Assembly (NCBI GenBank): GCA_015485035.1
Contig: WFUI01000137.1
Span: 1-15,562, forward strand
Reading direction: 5' to 3'
From: Mariprofundus sp.
GTDB lineage: Bacteria > Pseudomonadota > Zetaproteobacteria > Mariprofundales > Mariprofundaceae
DNA: 15,562 bases
This document shows, piece after piece, positions 13,458 to 15,562 of this stretch. Positions within the stretch are counted from its first letter, which is position 1, and every line of letters starts with the position of its first letter. The position numbers and the translations under genes were made by a program. Below the pieces are notes generated by a model, which was given only the letters and a program-made list of their open reading frames with translations, was not told where the DNA came from and did no database searches.

Positions 13458-14066
13458 TCATTGATCCAAGCTTCCTTTTGGAGCAACGACTTCTTTATTT
13501 TGAAGGGCATAAATCACAATTGCCATAAACACGCCTGCCTGCACAACGCCGAGAATCACTTCTGCAGACACAGCCATCATCGCATTCAATGTTTGAGGCA
13601 CCCAGTCCCCCAGCCCCAAAGTCGTGAAGGTAACCGTCGAAATATACAGTGCAGCCATAAATGAATGTTGTTGGATATTGGCCAGCGATGCGGCACTGAT
13701 CGATGCGTTGTAGTGAAACAGCTCAAAAACATCCAACAGATAAAATAACAAGGCAAAGTATACGATAGTAATCACCGTGATTTCCAGATACAGGCCAACC
13801 ACACGGATTAATGTCACATGCAACACCCGCCGGGAACGTGTAAAGATAAACATCATGGTATCCAGCAACAACACCCGAACCACTATGATATAGACAATAT
13901 CTGCGACCAGCACCCATTCCCGCACGCCACTAAATGCAGCCGGAAAAGAAATCTTCCACGCCCACTCTGCGAACAAGGGCAACAATAACAGTGGCAATAA
14001 CAGCGGTGCATAGGTTAAGTTGGATTTATAGATCATGCTAAGCATCGCTGGCACCCTCTTTATCAT
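13458..14066 (-). CDS. Two-pore-helix potassium-channel-like protein
   Basis: This 202-residue membrane protein has about four hydrophobic segments in the N-terminal 120 residues, then a pore loop and a last helix. The pore reads STVTFTTLGLGDWVP (about 142-156): the selectivity filter TLGLGD replaces the classic TVGYGD, with Leu for Tyr, similar to the second pore of eukaryotic two-pore-domain channels. No RCK/TrkA-type cytoplasmic domain follows, only a short tail (NKEVVAPKGSLDQ). The protein would assemble as a tetramer in the inner membrane. ATG 14066 overlaps the hydrolase stop by 4 nt, but ATG 14045, seven codons on, has a better ribosome binding site (GAGGG at 8 nt) and may be the true start. 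Confidence 0.85.
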   Translation of the reverse strand: MIKRVPAMLSMIYKSNLTYAPLLLPLLLLPLFAEWAWKISFPAAFSGVREWVLVADIVYIIVVRVLLLDTMMFIFTRSRRVLHVTLIRVVGLYLEITVITIVYFALLFYLLDVFELFHYNASISAASLANIQQHSFMAALYISTVTFTTLGLGDWVPQTLNAMMAVSAEVILGVVQAGVFMAIVIYALQNKEVVAPKGSLDQ

Positions 14067-15346
14067 TTCTCATGGCGCATCGCTGGATAATCAGCCGGAA
14101 GTTCCCAGAAGCTGCCCTGCTTGTGAATCAATGGTCTGTTTTTGCTTCCCGGCCTGTTGCCTTCGAGCACACGAATCACATCCGAACTGGCCGCAGGACT
14201 ATCCAGAAAGTAGGAATGACCAATAAAACTACTCGCATCCAGCACATTTACAAAACTTACATTCTTCTCCGAGGCAAAAATAGCTTTTGCTTTTGCATCA
14301 AAATCTGTCGACTTCAGGTTTCCCAACCGCTTTCCGGACATCATATATGAGGATACTTCCAACGCCAAATCAGTTTGTGCTGTATACACGGTAATCTGGT
14401 CGATAGCAGGCCCGAACTGTTCCGCCATCAGCCTTTGCCGTACTACACCAATATCCATATCCGGAGCCACCAGAATCAGGTTGCTGATTCGCAGGCTATC
14501 ATGCGGATTCTCTCCGGCAGCCCTGCGTGCGATAATCATCTCCCGCAATGCAGTTGTGATCACATGCGTGCCAAGGCTATGTGCAATAATATGGATGCGC
14601 TTCACTTCCGGCATGGAAGCAAGCATAGCCAGTGTCTGCTTCAGATGAAAAATTGTGTATTCCGCCGACTCCCTGTCCCTAAGGTAGCCATACAATCCAC
14701 CCGCTCCAGATGGCCATGTATATAATAAAGGCACGCCCTGTCGCCTCAAAAAATGCCACACTTCCGCCAATCGCGCTGCCGCATCATTAAAGCTGTTATT
14801 AAATCCATGAATAAAAATCACCACATCTTTACGACGACTCATAGCCAGACGATGGCGCATGGTTGCCTGAAACTGTCTGACCATATCCTCAACACTGGCC
14901 TGTACACCGGGATCAATCACAGGCTTGCCATGAACCATGTTGAAAGTATACGGGATCTCAGGAAAACGGCCCAATTCCACGTACTGTCCGACATTCACCG
15001 GAATAGCTCGGGATCTGGTAGCTGACTTACTGATTTGTAGCAGTTCGGGCCATGTCAGCCCCTTCCCTATATCTACAGAAACAGTTCCAAAAGCCATGGA
15101 TGCGGAACGCCCGCTACCGTAACGCGCTACTCCCTGATTCATTTCTACCAACCGATCAGTTACATAAAGCAGATCAATATGCGGTGAGCGCTGCACGTCA
15201 GGAATATTCTGCTCAGGATAACCCTTGCCTGACACATATAAATTCGGTGTCGGCATGAGTGACATGCCAGAAACGCACCCACCCAGCAACAGGCCCGGCA
15301 GCCAAATACGACATATCGCCCAGATGCTTTTTATATGTTTTTTCAT
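14063..15346 (-). CDS. Lipoprotein alpha/beta hydrolase (DUF900 family)
   Basis: This 427-residue protein begins with a lipoprotein signal (hydrophobic 13-23, lipobox LGGC with C24), so it is anchored to a membrane on the periplasmic side. The hydrolase domain shows the oxyanion segment VIFIHGFNNSF (176-186), the nucleophile elbow AHSLG (S257), VAPDMD (D296, possible acid) and GHSYF (H377, possible catalytic His), a full triad. DUF900 members are esterase-like proteins of unknown substrate. The N-terminal 150 residues hold IDLLYVTDR and a beta-rich part usual for the family. AGGAG lies 11 nt before ATG 15346. It is coupled to the channel gene by a 4-nt overlap and lies 68 nt after a TauE/SafE-type permease gene. 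Confidence 0.9.
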   Translation of the reverse strand: MKKHIKSIWAICRIWLPGLLLGGCVSGMSLMPTPNLYVSGKGYPEQNIPDVQRSPHIDLLYVTDRLVEMNQGVARYGSGRSASMAFGTVSVDIGKGLTWPELLQISKSATRSRAIPVNVGQYVELGRFPEIPYTFNMVHGKPVIDPGVQASVEDMVRQFQATMRHRLAMSRRKDVVIFIHGFNNSFNDAAARLAEVWHFLRRQGVPLLYTWPSGAGGLYGYLRDRESAEYTIFHLKQTLAMLASMPEVKRIHIIAHSLGTHVITTALREMIIARRAAGENPHDSLRISNLILVAPDMDIGVVRQRLMAEQFGPAIDQITVYTAQTDLALEVSSYMMSGKRLGNLKSTDFDAKAKAIFASEKNVSFVNVLDASSFIGHSYFLDSPAASSDVIRVLEGNRPGSKNRPLIHKQGSFWELPADYPAMRHEK

Positions 15347-15414
15347 TCAGCCACACTCTCCTGTTAACCGCATATATTCACGCGCAATATCACCACGAAG
15401 ATGGTTAACAATTC

Positions 15415-15562
15415 CTAGCATGCCATCACTTTATTGCCAATGATGCCACCAACAAATGCCGCAATGGCCACCACAGCCAGAATGCTCCAATTCATATCAA
15501 CAACATGAAGGTATGTGAGGAAGCCACCCAAAGACGAAAAAGGAATAACGAAGCTGACTATA
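15415..15562 (-). CDS. TauE/SafE (TSUP) type permease, C-terminal part
   Basis: A minus-strand frame open to the right window edge gives the last 48 residues of a membrane protein, with its start outside the window. It contains IPFSSLGGFLTYLHV followed by a hydrophobic helix ending AFVGGIIGNKVMAC and a TAG at 15417. This fits the second-repeat end of TSUP permeases, which move sulfur-containing or other small anions across the inner membrane. Usual members continue about 25-30 residues beyond this GxxxG helix with one more hydrophobic segment, so this copy looks short at the C-terminus. The assignment rests on pattern memory over a short stretch. Confidence 0.65.
   Translation of the reverse strand, partial: IVSFVIPFSSLGGFLTYLHVVDMNWSILAVVAIAAFVGGIIGNKVMAC

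Overview
The window comes from a Gram-negative bacterium, most likely a proteobacterium. It encodes an outer-membrane efflux channel with its periplasmic adaptor and RND pump, a lipoprotein, and two periplasmic c-type cytochromes with the haem motif at the C-terminus. I cannot place it at genus level; a respiratory, possibly chemolithotrophic lifestyle is only a guess. Every convincing gene lies on the minus strand, so transcription runs from right (15562) to left (1). No tRNA, rRNA, CRISPR array or intact insertion sequence was found.

Region by region, in the direction of transcription. (1) 15562-13458: the C-terminal end of a TauE/SafE (TSUP) type permease, a lipoprotein alpha/beta hydrolase, and, overlapping it by 4 nt, a two-helix potassium-channel-like protein. 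(2) 13283-9613: a redox/sulfur/metalloid-flavoured cluster consisting of an ArsP/YraQ-type permease, a rhodanese with a six-cysteine tail, a thioredoxin-like mini-protein, an exported FmdE-like protein, a methionine-rich cytochrome c'-like protein, a perfect 15-bp hairpin, and an OsmC-like protein lacking the second redox cysteine. (3) 9519-1491: a compact eight-gene operon with 1-4 nt overlaps at nearly every junction: a MarR regulator with a palindrome in front of it, a second cytochrome c'-like protein, a 56-residue membrane protein, a TolC-type channel, a HlyD-type adaptor, a 1036-residue RND pump, a class I methyltransferase and a MarC-family membrane protein. (4) 1490-592: a short degenerate stretch that seems to hold the remains of an ATP synthase epsilon gene, then a second copy of the 56-residue membrane protein and an intact orphan epsilon-like protein with an unusual cysteine insert. 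(5) 591-1: AT-richer sequence with a 19-bp inverted repeat and no recognisable gene, except a doubtful partial reading frame at the edge.

How they may work together (inference): the MarR operon looks like an inducible tripartite efflux system whose regulator probably represses its own promoter. The permease cluster next to it combines thiol and metal chemistry (two cysteine-based small proteins, a CSCS permease, a Met-rich cytochrome). The two regions are linked by paralogous cytochromes, and region 3 is linked to region 4 by the paralogous 56-residue proteins, which suggests the whole stretch grew by duplication around one stress-response theme. The most unusual items are the duplicated 56-residue membrane protein and the orphan Cys-rich epsilon subunit with a decayed relative beside it.
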